The notes: a model not told the origin generated them from the sequence alone. A stretch of DNA of 64,000 bases from Lumbricus terrestris (GCA_949752735.1 OX457038.1:21407155-21471154), one strand, 5' to 3'. Counted from the stretch's first letter, positions 43,498 through 57,069 are shown. Program-made: numbers and translations.

Positions 43498-43884
43498 ATG
43501 GACTATGATGATGGAAGACATCGAGAGAATAGAAGCATTCGAAAGGTGAATATGGAGAAGGATAGAAAGAATCAGCTGGAGGGATCATGTAGAGAAGGAC
43601 AAAGAAGATGGATCGGGCACACACTCAGGGGAGACTCGATGCTACGGACAGTCATAGAGGGGAAAATGAAGGGGAAAAGAACGAGAGGCAGACCAAGACA
43701 AAGACTGTTGGACTGGATGATGAAAGATGGCTATCAGAAGCTGAAAATGAAAGCGCAGAACAGAGAAGAATGGAGACGTCAAACATTCGAACATTCTGCA
43801 TCTGAGGGCAGAGAACGAAACGAGAAGAAGACACAGGAAGTTATAGACGAGTATGCTTGTGGTATATGGATTATTTCCAATTAA
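43498..43884 (+). pseudogene. RTE/BovB-like LINE C-terminal fragment
   Basis: Frame of 128 codons with WIGHTLRGDSMLRTVIEG, KRTRGRPRQRLLDWM and AQNREEWRRQ. This is the familiar C-terminal block of RTE-type LINE polyproteins downstream of the reverse transcriptase. The 5' part is missing (5' truncation). Confidence 0.8.
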
Positions 43885-44279
43885 CAGGTCATTACCAGGA
43901 GATGGAGAAAGTGTTTTTGTGGAGAAAGACAGTCAAATTGTAATTTGTACATATGGAAATATGGATATAAGTAACAATATATATATATATACATATAAGC
44001 TGCAATGAACCTATTAATATGTAAATTGTGCCCGTATACGATGTATGTGCGTGTCACGTGTGTCATGTGGGTGCGTGCGTGTTGCACGGTGGCATCAACA
44101 ACGTGACTTTCAGAAGCAATCAGCCACCACGCCTCGATCCTCATCGAAGAAAATTTAGTTCTATTAACAATGCACACACATACGCACGCACGCACGCGCG
44201 CAGCCAGCCACACACTAGCCAGACACGATTATGTGTGACTGACTTGAATGCGACAGTCAGCTAGGAGCAGACAAAGTCA

Positions 44280-44400
44280 GATGAATGCAGAGAGAGAGAC
44301 AGAGACAGAGAGACATACAGAGAGAGAAACAAACAGACAGAGACAGACAGACTGACAGAGTGAGACAGACAGGCAGACAGAGAGACACACAAACGGATAT
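44280..44400. repeat. (GACA/GAGA)n microsatellite
   Basis: GACAGAGA-type purine run. The rest of 43,885-44,750 has only a GC-rich CCGCC repeat at 44,525-44,585 and no recognised gene. Confidence 0.9.
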
Positions 44401-44772
44401 AGACGCAGACGAACGGGGTTGAGCTAGTTTCTGTTCGGACGACCATGCAATATCTGTCGTAATTTGTTCTTTGCTATGTCTCCTCCTCGTCTCATTTCGA
44501 AGCCGTCGTTTCGTTAGCAGCCGACGCCGCCGCCATCCTCACCCGCCGCCCCTCACCCGCCGCCATCCTCACCCGCCGCCACTGCAGCAGGCAATTACTG
44601 CGACGGTGGGTCCGACGGCGCTGCTGCAGTGCATGGCCAACGACTCGAACGTCGATCTTACACTTCGGACCTTTCGGGCGAATAGAAGTCGACGGACACC
44701 CATCTGCTCATCCTACTCACGCATTTAAAATCAGAGAAAGCAGCATTTGAGGAAATGCAATTTGATACGTTG

Positions 44773-44990
44773 TTCATTCATTCATTCATTCTTTCATTCA
44801 CTCATTCATTCATTCATTCATTCATTCATTCAATCATTCATTCAATCATTCAATCATTCATTCTTTCATTCTTTCATTCATTCGTTCAATCATTCATTCT
44901 TTCGTTCATTCATTCACTCATTCATTCTTCCATTCATTCGCTCATTCATTCATTCATTCATTCATTCATTCATTCGTACATACATACATG
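44773..44990. repeat. (ATTC)n microsatellite
   Basis: Tetranucleotide ATTC run with CATT/AATC/TTCG variants. Confidence 0.95.
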
Positions 44991-45249
44991 CATACGTCAA
45001 GCATGCACTCCTGGGGCGTTGCATGCATGTCAACAATCTTTCTCCACCGGTTACGGTCTTCTGCCGAACAGATGACCTCAGGGATGTCAGTGTACCGCGG
45101 ATCCTTCTAGACTTAGTCTAGACGTTAGGACAGCCAGGCATCTCGCAGTCTCCCGCAAGGTTTCTTCCTTTTTTACTCTACTTAAGGTAGAGTCAGAATG
45201 GCCCCTTCCATATAATATTATATTGGGCCAACAGCGTCCCATACAGTGC

Positions 45250-45415
45250 CATACTGAGACTTTAAGGGCATGCTCTTAAGCCGCAATTGCAATAATTTGC
45301 TTACATTCTGCTATATAGTTGCTCTTTAGCGGTAGTTGGGCTGAGAGCGCTTCTAATTAAGCTGGACCCTTGAAGGACGCTATATAAGCTAAAATTCCAC
45401 GAGCGACGAATAAGA
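45250..45415 (+). repeat. LINE 3'-tail fragment
   Basis: GGGCTGAGAGCGCTTCTAAT ... TTGAAGGACGCTATATAAGC parallels the 3' end of the LINE at 60,045-60,112 and of the SINE at 60,920-60,950. Confidence 0.55.
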
Positions 45416-45448
45416 TATGTAATGACAGTAATGTATTCCATGATTGTA

Positions 45449-48264
45449 GGACATTATCCTCCCGGGCATTATCCCCCGGACATTATCCCCCCGGACAAAA
45501 GCCCCCGGACATTATCCCCCCAGGGTAGGACAATAGGACATTATCCCCCCTAAGAGAATGAGAAGGTCCAAATTTTACATCAAAAACACAAACATGAAAA
45601 GACAAATTTTGATGTGTATGCTAGAGGTGTCTACATATGCACAAAAATTCGTCAAGAATTTTTTATAGCAAAGAGAAATAATGTTAATTAATTCTTAATA
45701 GTTAGGCCTAACAATGGAAACGACGCTAAAGGAAGTCTGCGAAGCGCAGACCTACACGACGTTAAAAGGCCTTGGTCATACCCATATCTGACAGGCCTTC
45801 GTCATATCCATTTCTGACAGGCCTTCGTCATATCCATATCTGACAGGCCTTCGTCGTACCCATATCTGACAGGCCTTCGTCGTAGCCATATCTGACAGGC
45901 CTTCGTCATACCCATATCTGACAAGTCTTCGTCGTAGCCATATCTGACAAGCCTCCGTCATACACATATCTGACAGCCCTTCGTCATATCCAAATCTGAC
46001 CGGCCTTCGTCATATCCATACAGGCCTTCGTCGTAGTCATATCTGACAGGCCTTCGTCGTAGCCATATCTGACAGGCCTTCGTCATATCCATACAGGCCT
46101 TCGTCGTAGTCATATCTGACAGGCCTTCGTCGTATCCATATCTGACAGGCCTTCGTCATATCCATACAGGCCTTCGTCGTAGTCATATCTGACAGGCCTT
46201 CGTCGTATCCATATCTGACAGGCCTTCGTCGTACCCATATCTGACAGGCCTTCGTCGTAGCCATATCTGACAGGCCTTCGTCATACCCATATCTGACAAG
46301 TCTTCGTCGTAGCCATATCTGACAAGCCTTCGTCATACACATATCTGACAGCCCTTCGTCATATCCAAATCTGACCGGCCTTCGTCATATCCATACAGGC
46401 CTTCGTCGTAGTCATATCTGACAGGCCTTCGTCGTATCCATATCTGACAGGCCTTCGTCATATCCATATATGACAGGCCTTCATCGTAGCCATATCTGAC
46501 AGGACATCGTCATATCCATATCTGACAGGCCTTCGTCATATCCATACAGGCCTTCGTCATACCCATATCTGACAGGCCTTCGTCATATCCATATCTGACA
46601 GGCCTTCGTCATATCCATACAGGCCTTTGTCGTATCCATATCTGACAGGCCTTCGTCATATCCATATCTGACAGGCCTTCGTCATATCCATACAGGCCTT
46701 CGTCGTAGCCATATCTGACAAACCTTCGTCATATCCATATCTGACAGCCCTTCGTCATATCCATATCTGACAGCCCTTCGTCATATCCATATCTGACAGG
46801 CCTTCGTCGTAGCCATATCTGACAGGCCTTCGTCATATCCATACAGGCCTTCGTCGTAGCCACATCTGACAGCCCTTCCTCGTATCCATATCCGACAGAT
46901 TTTCGTCGTAGCCACATCTGACAGGCCTTCGTCATACCCATATCTGACAGGCCTTCGTCATATCCATACAGGCCTTCGTCGTAGCCACATCTGACAGCCC
47001 TTCCTCGTATCCATATCCGACAGATTTTCGTCGTAGCCACATCTGACAGGCCTTCGTCATACCCATATCTGACAGGCCTTCGTCATACCCATATCTGACA
47101 GCCCTTCGTCGTAGCCATATCTGACAGGCCTTCGTCATACCCATATCTGACAGGCCTTCGTCATATCCATATCTGACAGGCCTTCGTCATATCCATATCT
47201 GACAGGCCTTCGTCATATCCATATCTGACAGACCTTCGTCGTAGCCATATCTGACAGGCCTTCGTCATACCCATATCTGACAGGCCTTCGTCATATCCAT
47301 ATCTGACAGGCCTTCGTCATATCCATACAGCCCTTCGTCATATCCATATCTGACAGGCCTTCGTCATATCCATATCTGACAGGCCTTCGTCATATCCATA
47401 TCTGACAGGCCTTCGTCATACCCATATCTGACAGGCCTTCGTCATATCCATATCTGGCAGGTCTTCGTCATATCCATATCTGGCAGGTCTTCGTCATATC
47501 CATATCTGACAGGCCTTCGTCATATCCATATCTGGCAGGTCTTCGTCATATCCATATCTGACAGGCCTTCATCATATCCATATCTGACAGGCCTTCGTTA
47601 TACCCATATCTGACAGGCCTTCGTCATATCCATACAGACCTTCGTCGTAGCCATATCTGACAGGCCTTCGTCATACACATATCTGACAGCCCTTCGTCGT
47701 AGCCATGTCTGACAGACCTTCGTCATATCCATGTCTGACAGGCCTTCGTCGTAGCCATGTCTGACAGGCCCTTGTCGTAGCCATAGCCTATCTGACGCTC
47801 ACAGCCAGGCCTACTTACGGTATACGAGCGCATGACACTAACAATCCCTTAGTTTACTTGTGAGTTGTGAATAACAGTAACGGGTCTATACCGGGACAGT
47901 GAACCTTCTACAATTACAGGAAATGTACGAATTGCACAAACGACATCAAAACTTCTTATTAATTTTTTGCACCTACATGTACATGACACTAACAACTCCT
48001 TCCGTCTTTAAATGGCGTCAGCAAGTCTTATCGGCAATGGCATACACATTTTTTGCAAGTGCAGCTTTATCAAATTCAAATAGATCTATATGGATGAACA
48101 GACTATGAACAGACTAATTGCACAGAAGGGGGGAACTTGTCCGGGGAGATAATGTCCTAGGCAAAATCGGGGGATATAATGTCCGGAGGGGGCTTTTGTC
48201 CGGGGGAATAATGTCCGGGGGGATAATGTCCGAGGGGATAATGTCCGGGAGCGGGATAATGTCC
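45449..48264. mobile_element. Foldback element with GGACATTATCC arrays
   Basis: The left end (45,449-45,553) is a series of GGACATTATCCCCC and GGACAAAAGCCCCC units. The right end (48,127-48,264) is the inverted series (GGGGGATAATGTCC, GGGGGCTTTTGTCC) in matching order. Outer ends are GGACATTATCC and GGATAATGTCC. No coding capacity; the interior is mostly a 26-bp satellite. No target duplication could be identified. Bases 47,790-48,125 hold nothing recognised. Confidence 0.75.
45772..47790. repeat. 26-bp satellite array inside the foldback element
   Basis: Unit GACAGGCCTTCGTCATATCC plus ATATCT, about 75 copies. Variants include CATATCC/CGTAGCC/CATACCC and a shortened unit (CATATCCATACAGGCC). 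Larger duplications are visible: blocks at 45,900-46,020 and 46,260-46,390 are near-identical, as are 46,860-46,950 and 46,980-47,070. Open frames on the minus strand arise because the 78-base phase cycle has no stop. Confidence 0.95.
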
Positions 48265-48725
48265 GTTTCCCGTATTCCATAGAGATAACCAGGAATAACA
48301 AAGATATTCCATAAAAATTAGAGCCACGATATTCCACGGAAAACTAGATAAGCTTATAAATTTTCCGCAGACAAAATAGCGCTTTGCATAGATAAGCTTA
48401 TACCACAGCAGGAAACTAAATCCATGAAGCCTATTCTGTAGAGATAGACACGAATTTCAAAGACACTCCAAAGAAATCCTATATACACAGAAATCCTACT
48501 CAATGAGATTCGACCACAAGAAACGACGACAATCAACGTTCGCTTCAGTCGTTCGAATCATTCCTCCACAAAATCCTAAAATTCATCTCTCATCGTTCGC
48601 TGCATGAATACAGATAGTTAAACTTCAAATTATTCCAGTAGCTTTTCATAATCTACCAAAACCACAATTGCAACATTAGGCCCACAATCAAATCAGGCCT
48701 GCTAATCGGGCTGCTACCTATAGAT

Positions 48726-49307
48726 CAGGGCTGTTAATATCGCGATAAAGTATCGCAATACTTGGTATCGCCGATACTTTTTTCAGTATCGCGGAGAGTA
48801 TCGCGATAGTTTAATTTTGTTGGTATCGCATGCGTATCGCCGATACTTTTTTTTAGCCTGTCAGCGATACTCGATACCAATACTTTTTTCACAATAATTT
48901 ATATGGTTTCTCATCCGCTTGAATAAGTGACTCTTTGGTGCGATCTCACCGATCTGTGATCTTTGACCGGAATGGACGAAAATCGAGATCTATAAATAGT
49001 CAAATGACCGGAAACGTGTCCTTTATTTAGATTGGAATCTTTGCAGAGTTAAAAATGGACACTAATACTGCCGATGCGGACACTAACCTTGCCGATCCGA
49101 TACCAGCACACTGTTTAACGGGAAATGGCATGTGCTTTTTTAGTCATTAAACTTTAAAACTTATCGAAAAGTATTGGTAAAAGTATTGGTATTGGTATTG
49201 CAATACTTTTAAGAAATAGTATTGGTATTGGTATTGCCAATACTTTTATTAGTAAGTATTGGTATTGGTATTGCCAATACTTTTTTCCAGTATTGTTAAC
49301 AGCCCTG
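48726..49307. mobile_element. 582-bp hAT-like element
   Basis: Ends CAGGGCTGTTAATA and TGTTAACAGCCCTG, with exact 8-bp duplication CTATAGAT (48,718-48,725 and 49,308-49,315). The interior is rich in TATCGCGATA and GTATTGGTATTG repeats. Confidence 0.92.
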
Positions 49308-49316
49308 CTATAGATC

Positions 49317-49413
49317 TACACGATGATCAGACACGATGATCAGACACGATAATCAGACACGATTATAATATCAGACACGATGATCAGACACGATGATCAG
49401 ACACGATGATCAG
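49317..49413. repeat. 14-bp minisatellite CAGACACGATGATC... type
   Basis: About six units of GATCAGACACGATG with minor variants. Confidence 0.9.
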
Positions 49414-49573
49414 ACTGGCCGAGCGACGATTCGTCTATCCTGAATACAGGGTCTACCCGAGGTCATTGAGGTCAAGCTCTGTTATATTATAGAGTTGAAA
49501 TTTGATTTGAGATTTTGTGCCCGACCTGCGACCATAAACATCTGAGCTGTAATGATGATTACAATGGGAGAAC

Positions 49574-50335
49574 GGACATTTCCCCCTGGACATTTCCCCC
49601 CCTCGGACGTTTCCCATGGGCATTTTCCCCCCCTGGACGTTTTCCCCCTACCCTAGGACATCCCCCCCCCGTATGCGAAAACCAGTGTTTTTTATCGTCT
49701 TCAGGCCTAGGTATTGAAAAAAGGAATTGGAAGGTATAGTCTACGCTCAGTAGATCTTTGATGATGCCGTCAAGGCATCCGTTATGGAACGTAAGGTACG
49801 AACACTATTTGTTCATTTAGAGTAATTCGACTGTGACTTATTAGCGAAGACTCAGTCATCAATCAGGGCTACCTCAAAAGGGACTGTAGGCCTACATATC
49901 ACCTCAATTGTCGGTAATAGTCAAGACCTAAAATAAACATTGACCGGTCCGATGTTTTGATCTAAAGCTCCGGTTTCTATAATCGCATCGCAATTGTATC
50001 AAAAGTTTCGAACTTCGCACCCGAGTTCGATCAACATTAAGGGTCCATACAGTATGTTTGTGCGTTTTATACGAATAGCTATTTATAGCCTATGGATTCC
50101 TTAGCATTTACTTCAAAGGATTCGTTGTAAAAGTTTCAGATTTAATTATAATATATATACAGGCCTAGCTCTAGAATTCAGGGCAGGACTTGTATGGACA
50201 ATTGAGGTGGTATGCATAGAAGAGGGGGAAATGTCCTGGGGGTAAATGTCCTAGTCGAAATCAGGGGGGAAACGTCCAAGGGGAAAATGTCCAGGGGGAA
50301 ACGCCCGGGGGGGAAATGTCCAGGGGGAAATGTCC
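49574..50335. mobile_element. Foldback element with GGACATTTCCCCC arrays
   Basis: Left arm (49,574-49,672) carries GGACATTTCCCCC and GGACGTTTTCCCCC units. Right arm (50,222-50,335) has GGGGGAAATGTCC and GGGGAAACGTCC in mirror order. It is a sister family to 45,449-48,264 by its GGACATT ends and pyrimidine tracts. No coding capacity. Confidence 0.75.
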
Positions 50336-51083
50336 TACACTCATTACAATGACCGTGCATAGCTGCGGATTGGAAGAGCAGACGACTTTGCAGACGACGC
50401 TTACTATTTATAGACACCTGCTGCTTTTGTATGCCGAGGTCAAGAAAGTGATTAGGTCGTCGTCAGGGCTGCTTTCAGACGCGACTGCTCCTTCTTATTC
50501 TTCTCATTGTTATCCGAAATGTCCCCCACCCATCCTTTTTACGTCTTCTCATTCTTTCTAGACCTGCGCATACATCTTTGTTTCTCCTTAAAACCATTAT
50601 TTCTTTCCTCGGAGTATAGCATATACTCGCACTGCAAGACAGTGCAAGTGCAACTGACAGATCATTGCTGTGAGCGACGCTACATAGATTTGACGAGAGT
50701 TTGACGATGGGCTCGAGTTACACGCTGTGATGGAAATGAAAAGTCCTGCAAACCTGTCTCCATTATGTCTACGATCATCCCATTGAGATTCGTCATTCAT
50801 TCATTCATTCATTCCGCAAATGTAAGCTGATACGTATACGCTAGATAAGCCAAAGTTCCTATACTATACACTATACAGTATATCATAGTTCGCTACGGCT
50901 GTAGGTACAAAGCGGGAGCCATAGATCCGTCGAGCTCCGTACATTTATAATTTATATATATATAAGCTTATATATATAAGCTTATATATATACGTTCGTG
51001 GAATTATTGCCATGTCTGTGCCACTCGTAATCTCGTCGGCTACCACATAAATTACGTGCACGTATCAGGCCTGCAGAGCATTA

Positions 51084-51127
<44 letters not shown>

Positions 51128-53559
51128 GATATATAGATATATGAACCTAAATCAATTCAATACTTTCCTTCAATTTATACCACCGGCGTCTCGTGTTAGT
51201 AGCTAAGGACCTAAGGTGAAGGTTTTCAACATTGTTGTGGGTTAACTATCGCCGTTTTAGTACAGTGTTTACTCTATGGTCCCTGTGCTTTGAGAGGGAT
51301 CCAGGTTTCGGGTGGAGTGGGAAGAGTGGGGCGAGGATAACCACCGTTTATCGGACAACCGCTGAGACTCGTGGCCCTGACCAGTGCAAGGTTTTTGCTC
51401 TTGTACGTCCTCTTTCTTTTTTCTGATGACTTTTTCTCTTAGTACTAATCACGGTAGTAAACTCACATGTTGGGATTCCTGATAATCTTCTGACCTTTTC
51501 TGTGAAAAGCAGCTGTTTAATTTTTTATTCTTCGGTACGTGGGGGTGGGAATGTTGTTCCTGGGAGAGAAACTTACTCCCTTCCCCAGATACGTCTTGAT
51601 TAAGCACTGATTGTTAATACATTGCGTTTATAGTAGTACATATATATGCCTAACAACCAGCCGCGATTATATCACAGTCGTCTGTTTATTCGACTCAAAT
51701 GGTAATTAATGAGCTCTAGTAATAATTAAAGACAGTGAGGTATGTCGCACGCTTGCACGGTCCCGCCTATCGATTCCTAACTCAGCAATGAATCTGGTTG
51801 TCGAGCAGCTGCTTGGTAACCCGATACTGCTGACAGGTAATCTGGCAGGAAACATAGAGCGCCACAATAACAGTAGGCTATAGAGGATGGACCCTTTAAC
51901 AAGTTTGCTGTGATGGGATCGGAATCGAATCCTGGTTCAGGCTTGGCCATGGCTGATTTCTGGCCCACCAACGCTGACATGCATGAATCAATTATCGACC
52001 GTTGGGTTGAGGAGACCCCCCATAGAATGTAAGGCTCTATGGTCTACCTGCAATCCTAGAGATATTACTGTAGCATATACCTTAAGCAGAAGTGAACGAT
52101 TAGGGAATGAGCCTATACATGTATAGGCCTTAGGCCTAATTATGCAGGACAAGGGTTAGAACTTGAATGTTTCCAGACTGTACCAAATATGTTCAAATGA
52201 TTCTACTAAAATAAAATATTATTATCTCTCGTGATTACTTTTTTTCTTCGCATGCATGGATCCTACAGCAGTATACGTCCTGTTCCGTTGCAGCTTGGAG
52301 CAAGCTAACACTGCAGCATGTCTGAGATCGATCTTCCTCCTCCTCAATTCCCCACTCCATCTTTCACCACGTCCTCAACCCACAACATTACTAACATATC
52401 CACCGTCGTCTATAACTCCTTCTCCTCCTCGTGGCTTTCCATTCGAAACTACATGTAGTCTCACCGCTTCAAGAATTTATACCCACAACTTTCATCTTCC
52501 ATTTATCGACCCATACGACACCCTCCTTAACAGCTCCTCTGCCTCTCTGATACTTTGGTAACCGGACTCGGACCCCCTTCGGACTACACTCTTGACTTAA
52601 TGACTTTCATTGATATACTCTAGAATTTTGCAGTTTGCGATAATGATTAGAAATACGGATGCGTGTGGTAACAATAACAATAGCAATAACATACTTCAGC
52701 AGATTATCGTTATTGTATAATTATAAATAAATTCATGGACATGATAAATTGCATCATGCCGCCCACTCTGCAATTATGCTGATCAATTGGAAGTCGTTCC
52801 ATGCATGCACAACGAGATTAGGTCGCCGCAAAGACAACAGTTCGACCGTGAATGACTATTAGTTCGAATTGATCCAAAGCAGCTAAACACTCGCATTCAG
52901 AGTCACATGTCAGCCACGTATTTAGGCTCCAAAGGACTGGCGGGCAGTGGCGGCACGTGGGACCAAGCAAGTATAGACTGTGAGGGGCCATTGCGTGTAG
53001 AGCCAAGTGGGTCCGGAAATGCTATTAGATCTACAGATGGGATCAAGTGCCGTGAGAAGCAACCAGATGTAGGCATATTATAATATGCGTATATGCGTAT
53101 ATATAATATATATGCATATATGTATATATAAGCCTATACATATATGCAGATATGGAACGGAGAAATAAATCAGCGTCGGCTGAACTATAAAATGTCTGAT
53201 GATCAGCCGATGGTCACCCGTCGAAATAAATGCCAACAACGCCAATGTCAATAGCATCATAAGAAGCAGCAGCAGCAGCAGCAGCAGCAGCGGTCCATCC
53301 ACAGTTAACACCTTCTCGCCGGTGGAGGTGTTAAACCGCTGAGGTCAAAGTTCACCAAATGGTGAATCGTTCATCACAGTCAGAGTAGATCAGCATTTCA
53401 TCGCTAAATGGCAGTCTTTCGGAAGTGTTAAAATGTCAGGGCAAGACATCACACATAAGTGTTTAGTGCGCTTAATATTAAGCTGCTCAGGTCGCAGAAA
53501 GCAGTTACAGCGGAGTTACAGCGCATAAATCAGTTGGCTGACGCAACTGGACCTTAGTA
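50336..53559. other. No recognised gene
   Basis: Contains TATATAAGCTTATATA palindromes (50,953-50,990), AT runs (51,085-51,140) and (CAG)n at 53,262-53,292. A plus-strand stretch at about 52,340-52,550 is weakly reminiscent of the LINE tail at 7,447-7,899 but is too eroded to call. Confidence 0.5.
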
Positions 53560-53562
53560 CAC

Positions 53563-53564
<2 letters not shown>

Positions 53565-53610
<46 letters not shown>

Positions 53611-53614
53611 GACG

Positions 53615-53650
<36 letters not shown>

Positions 53651-53685
53651 GAGAGAGAGAGAGAGGGGGGAGGGAGAGAGAGATG
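53565..53685. repeat. (GACA)n/(GA)n microsatellite
   Basis: Two GACA runs separated by GAGA tracts and ending GGGGGGAGGGAGAG. Confidence 0.95.
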
Positions 53686-53689
53686 TTTA

Positions 53690-55120
53690 GCGATATATAT
53701 AATAGTTGGGCACAATATATTTGCTTTACCACCTTCTTCTATGTAGGGCCTATGCGATGTTTTGTATCCAAGATCCCAAATCTTCTTGTTTAAATGCTTG
53801 GAGACCTAAACAATACCATGTGGAAGAAATGGGATAAACTAGAATCAATAAGAGACCTGCGCCATTCAGTTGAATTATTGGCGGCATTTGAAAGAAGCCA
53901 TGGAAGACGACGACCGACCTTTCAATGCGCGTCAAAGAATGCCGCTGGATCAACGGCGTAGCCTATATATATATAGTAAGGCCACACTGACGTCATTCAG
54001 AGCAACGACATTTCTGCATTGCATGCCATCAATCGATATAATACATTGATACAGTACACTACACAGTGTAATGTGATACAACTGTAACTGTAGGTTTGCT
54101 TGATATTAAATTGTCCTGCTTCCACTGTTCAGAAGAACAGTGTACCGGTAACGCCGGGTTCTTATACTTCAGCAGGACCCGAGAGTTCGATCCGACTCAC
54201 GCTAGTTTAATTTAAGGATGTATGCGAGACATTGGTCCATCTTTTCAGAAAACAGTATTGGACTGCATAGTACTAGACTATAGTTAAAGGGGAAAAGTTC
54301 ATCCAAGAAGTCCTTGATAAAATTGAAAGGGTGAAAGAGAAAGTCCCGTCACCTCGCGGCATCGACGCTGATAACGATCGTAGGATGGAGATCTGCTCCA
54401 GCCTCCAGCTGATGTGACATTGTGTGGTCTGTTGGAGGAAAGGTCGGCAGTGGAACAACAAGTGGGAAAAGTGGAGATTTGGAAGAAATCAGGCGACGGG
54501 GATTACGATGGTGGGGTAAGGGGTTGGAATCTGAGACGTTCAGAGTTCATAAATCACTGCTTGAGTCCAACGCAAGTTTCTACCTGCCATGGAGATGCAT
54601 GTTACGGCCAAGCATGAGAGATATTTCGTTTCTACGACGCAATTCAATTAGAATTAGATCCGCGGCCCTGTCTTAATGCTTCTCGACATGCGATTCCCAG
54701 CATGCTCTTTGCCTATCCAAGTGTTTTCAATTAGACCACGCAAGCTGATACCTTCCCTTTAACTTTCTTTTTCTTCTTATTAGAACATAGTCCTCCGTCC
54801 GTAGTTATACATGTCTGTGTGCTTTTCCGTCTGCATGTCTACGTCGCGTTCTCTCTTCGTCTCTCATCATTTCCCTAATTTCTTTTATACGCTACCTTAC
54901 ATGCAGTTGCACCACAGACGACTCTTCATAATAGTAAACCAGCAGCAGCCACGATGACATATTATTCTCCGTAAGATCGACTTACCTTTCCATTGCGATC
55001 ACAACTTTACCTAATCAAATCTCAGATCTTCTATTGCGCCATTTTTATGATGCATTAATCGATGGCAATCCAAAACATAATCGCAATCCAGTCAATTCAA
55101 ATGGACATGAGACGAGTCAC
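53690..55120. other. No recognised gene
   Basis: Short open frames only; none has a recognisable domain. Confidence 0.5.
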
Positions 55121-55125
55121 GCCAA

Positions 55126-56965
55126 GAAGGGAATGGAATGGTATACCCAAGAAGGGAATGGAATGGTATACCCAAGAAGGGAATGGAAGGGTATACACAA
55201 GAAGGGAATGGAAGGGTATACACAAGAAGGGAATGGAATGGTATACCCAAGAAGGGAATGGAAGGGTATACCCAAGAAGGGAATGGAATGGTATACCCAA
55301 GAAGGGAATGGAAGGGTATACCCAGGAAGGGAATGGAATGGTATACCCAAGAAGGGAATGGAAGGGTATACCCAAGAAGGGAATGGAAGGGTATACCCAA
55401 GAAGGGAATGGAAGGGTATACCAAGAAGGGAATGGAAGGGTATACCCAAGAAGGGAATGGAAGGGTATACCCAAGAAGGGAATGGAATGGTATACCCAAG
55501 AAGGGAATGGAAGGGTATACCCAAGAAGGGAATGGAAGGGTATACCCAAGAAGGGAATGGAAGGGTATACCCACGAAGGGAATGGAAGGGTATACCCAAG
55601 AAGGGAATGGAAGGGTATACCCAAGAAGGGAATGGAAGGGTATACCCAAGAAGGGAATGGAAGGGTATACCAAAGAAGGGAATGGAATGGTATACCCAAG
55701 AAGGGAATGGAATGGTATACCCAAGAAGGGAATGGAAGGGTATACCCAAGAAGAAAATGGAAGGGTATACCCAAGAAGGGAATGGAAGGGTATACCCAAG
55801 AAGGGAATGGAATGGTATACCCAAGAAGGGAATGGAATGGTATACCCAAGAAGGGAATTGAAGGGTATACCCAAGAAGGGAATGGAAGGGTATACCCAAG
55901 AAGGGAATAGAAGGGTATACCCAAGAAGGGAATGGAATGGTATACCCAAGAAGAGAATGGAAGGGTATACCCAAGAAGGGAATGGAAGGGTATACCCAAG
56001 AAGGGAATGGAAGGGTATACCCAAGAAGGGAATGGAAGGGTATACCCAAGAAGGGAATGGAATGGTATACCCAAGAAGGGAATGGAATGGTATACCCAAG
56101 AAGGGAATGGAAGGGTATACCCAAGAAGGGAATGGAATGGTATACCCAAGAAGGGAATGGAAGGGTATACCCAAGAAGGGAATGGAATGGTATACCCAAG
56201 AAGGGAATGGAAGGGTATACCCAAGAAGGGAATGGAATGGTATACCCAAGAAGGGAATGGAATGGCATACCCAAGAAGGGAATGGAAGGGTATACCCAAG
56301 AAGGGAATGAAATGGTATACCCAAGAAGGAAATGGAAGGGTGTAACCAAGAAGGGAATGGAATGGTATACCCAAGAAGGGAATGGAATGGTATACCCAAG
56401 AAGGGAATGGAAGGGTATACCCAAGAAGGGAATGGAAGGGTATACCCAAGAAGGGAATGGAAGGGTATACCCAAGAAGGGAATGGAATGGTATACCCAAG
56501 AAGGGAATGGAATGGTATACCCAAGAAGGGAATGGAAGGGTATACCCAAGAAGGGAATGGAATGGTATACCCAAGAAGGGAATGGAAGGGTATACCCAAG
56601 AAGGGAATGGAATGGTATACCCAAGAAGGGAATGGAAGGGTATACCCAAGAAGGGAATGGAATGGTATACCCAAGAAGGGAATGGAATGGTATACCCAAG
56701 AAGGGAATGGAAGGGTATACCCAAGAAGGGAATGAAATGGTATACCCAAGAAGGAAATGGAAGGGTGTAACCAAGAAGGGAATGGAATGGTATACCCAAG
56801 AAGGGAATGGAATGGTATACCCAAGAAGGGAATGGAAGGGTATACCCAAGAAGGGAATGGAATGGTATACCCAAGAAGGGAATGGTATACCCAAGAAGGG
56901 AATGGAAGGGTATACCCAAGAAGGGAATGGAATGGTATACCCAAGAAGGGAACGGAAGCCTTGGA
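55126..56965. repeat. 25-bp satellite array
   Basis: Unit GAAGGGAATGGAAGGGTATA plus CCCAA, about 73 copies. Nearly all variation is at one base (GGAAGGG or GGAATGG). A 425-bp (17-unit) higher-order duplication is marked by a rare variant trio (AATGAAATGG, AAGGAAATGG, GGGTGTAACC) at 56,306 and again at 56,731. The array ends in an inverted partial unit (56,980-57,025). The stop-free frames on both strands result from the 75-base phase cycle and are not genes. Confidence 0.97.
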
Positions 56966-57069
56966 AGGGTATACCCAAGAAGCCTTCTTGGGTATACCAC
57001 GATACCCTTCCATTCCCTTCTCGAAGAAGGGAATGGAAGGGAACGCCGAAACAAAACGTTTCTTGAATT

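Noticed and set aside
45776..47144. Minus-strand open frames with repeated YGYDEGLSDM-like peptide
   Set aside because: Arise from the 26-bp satellite phase cycle; frames break wherever a shortened unit occurs. Not a repeat protein.
52256..52561. 101-codon plus-strand frame
   Set aside because: Slight resemblance to a LINE C-terminus, but too eroded and too rich in Pro/Ser/Leu to support.
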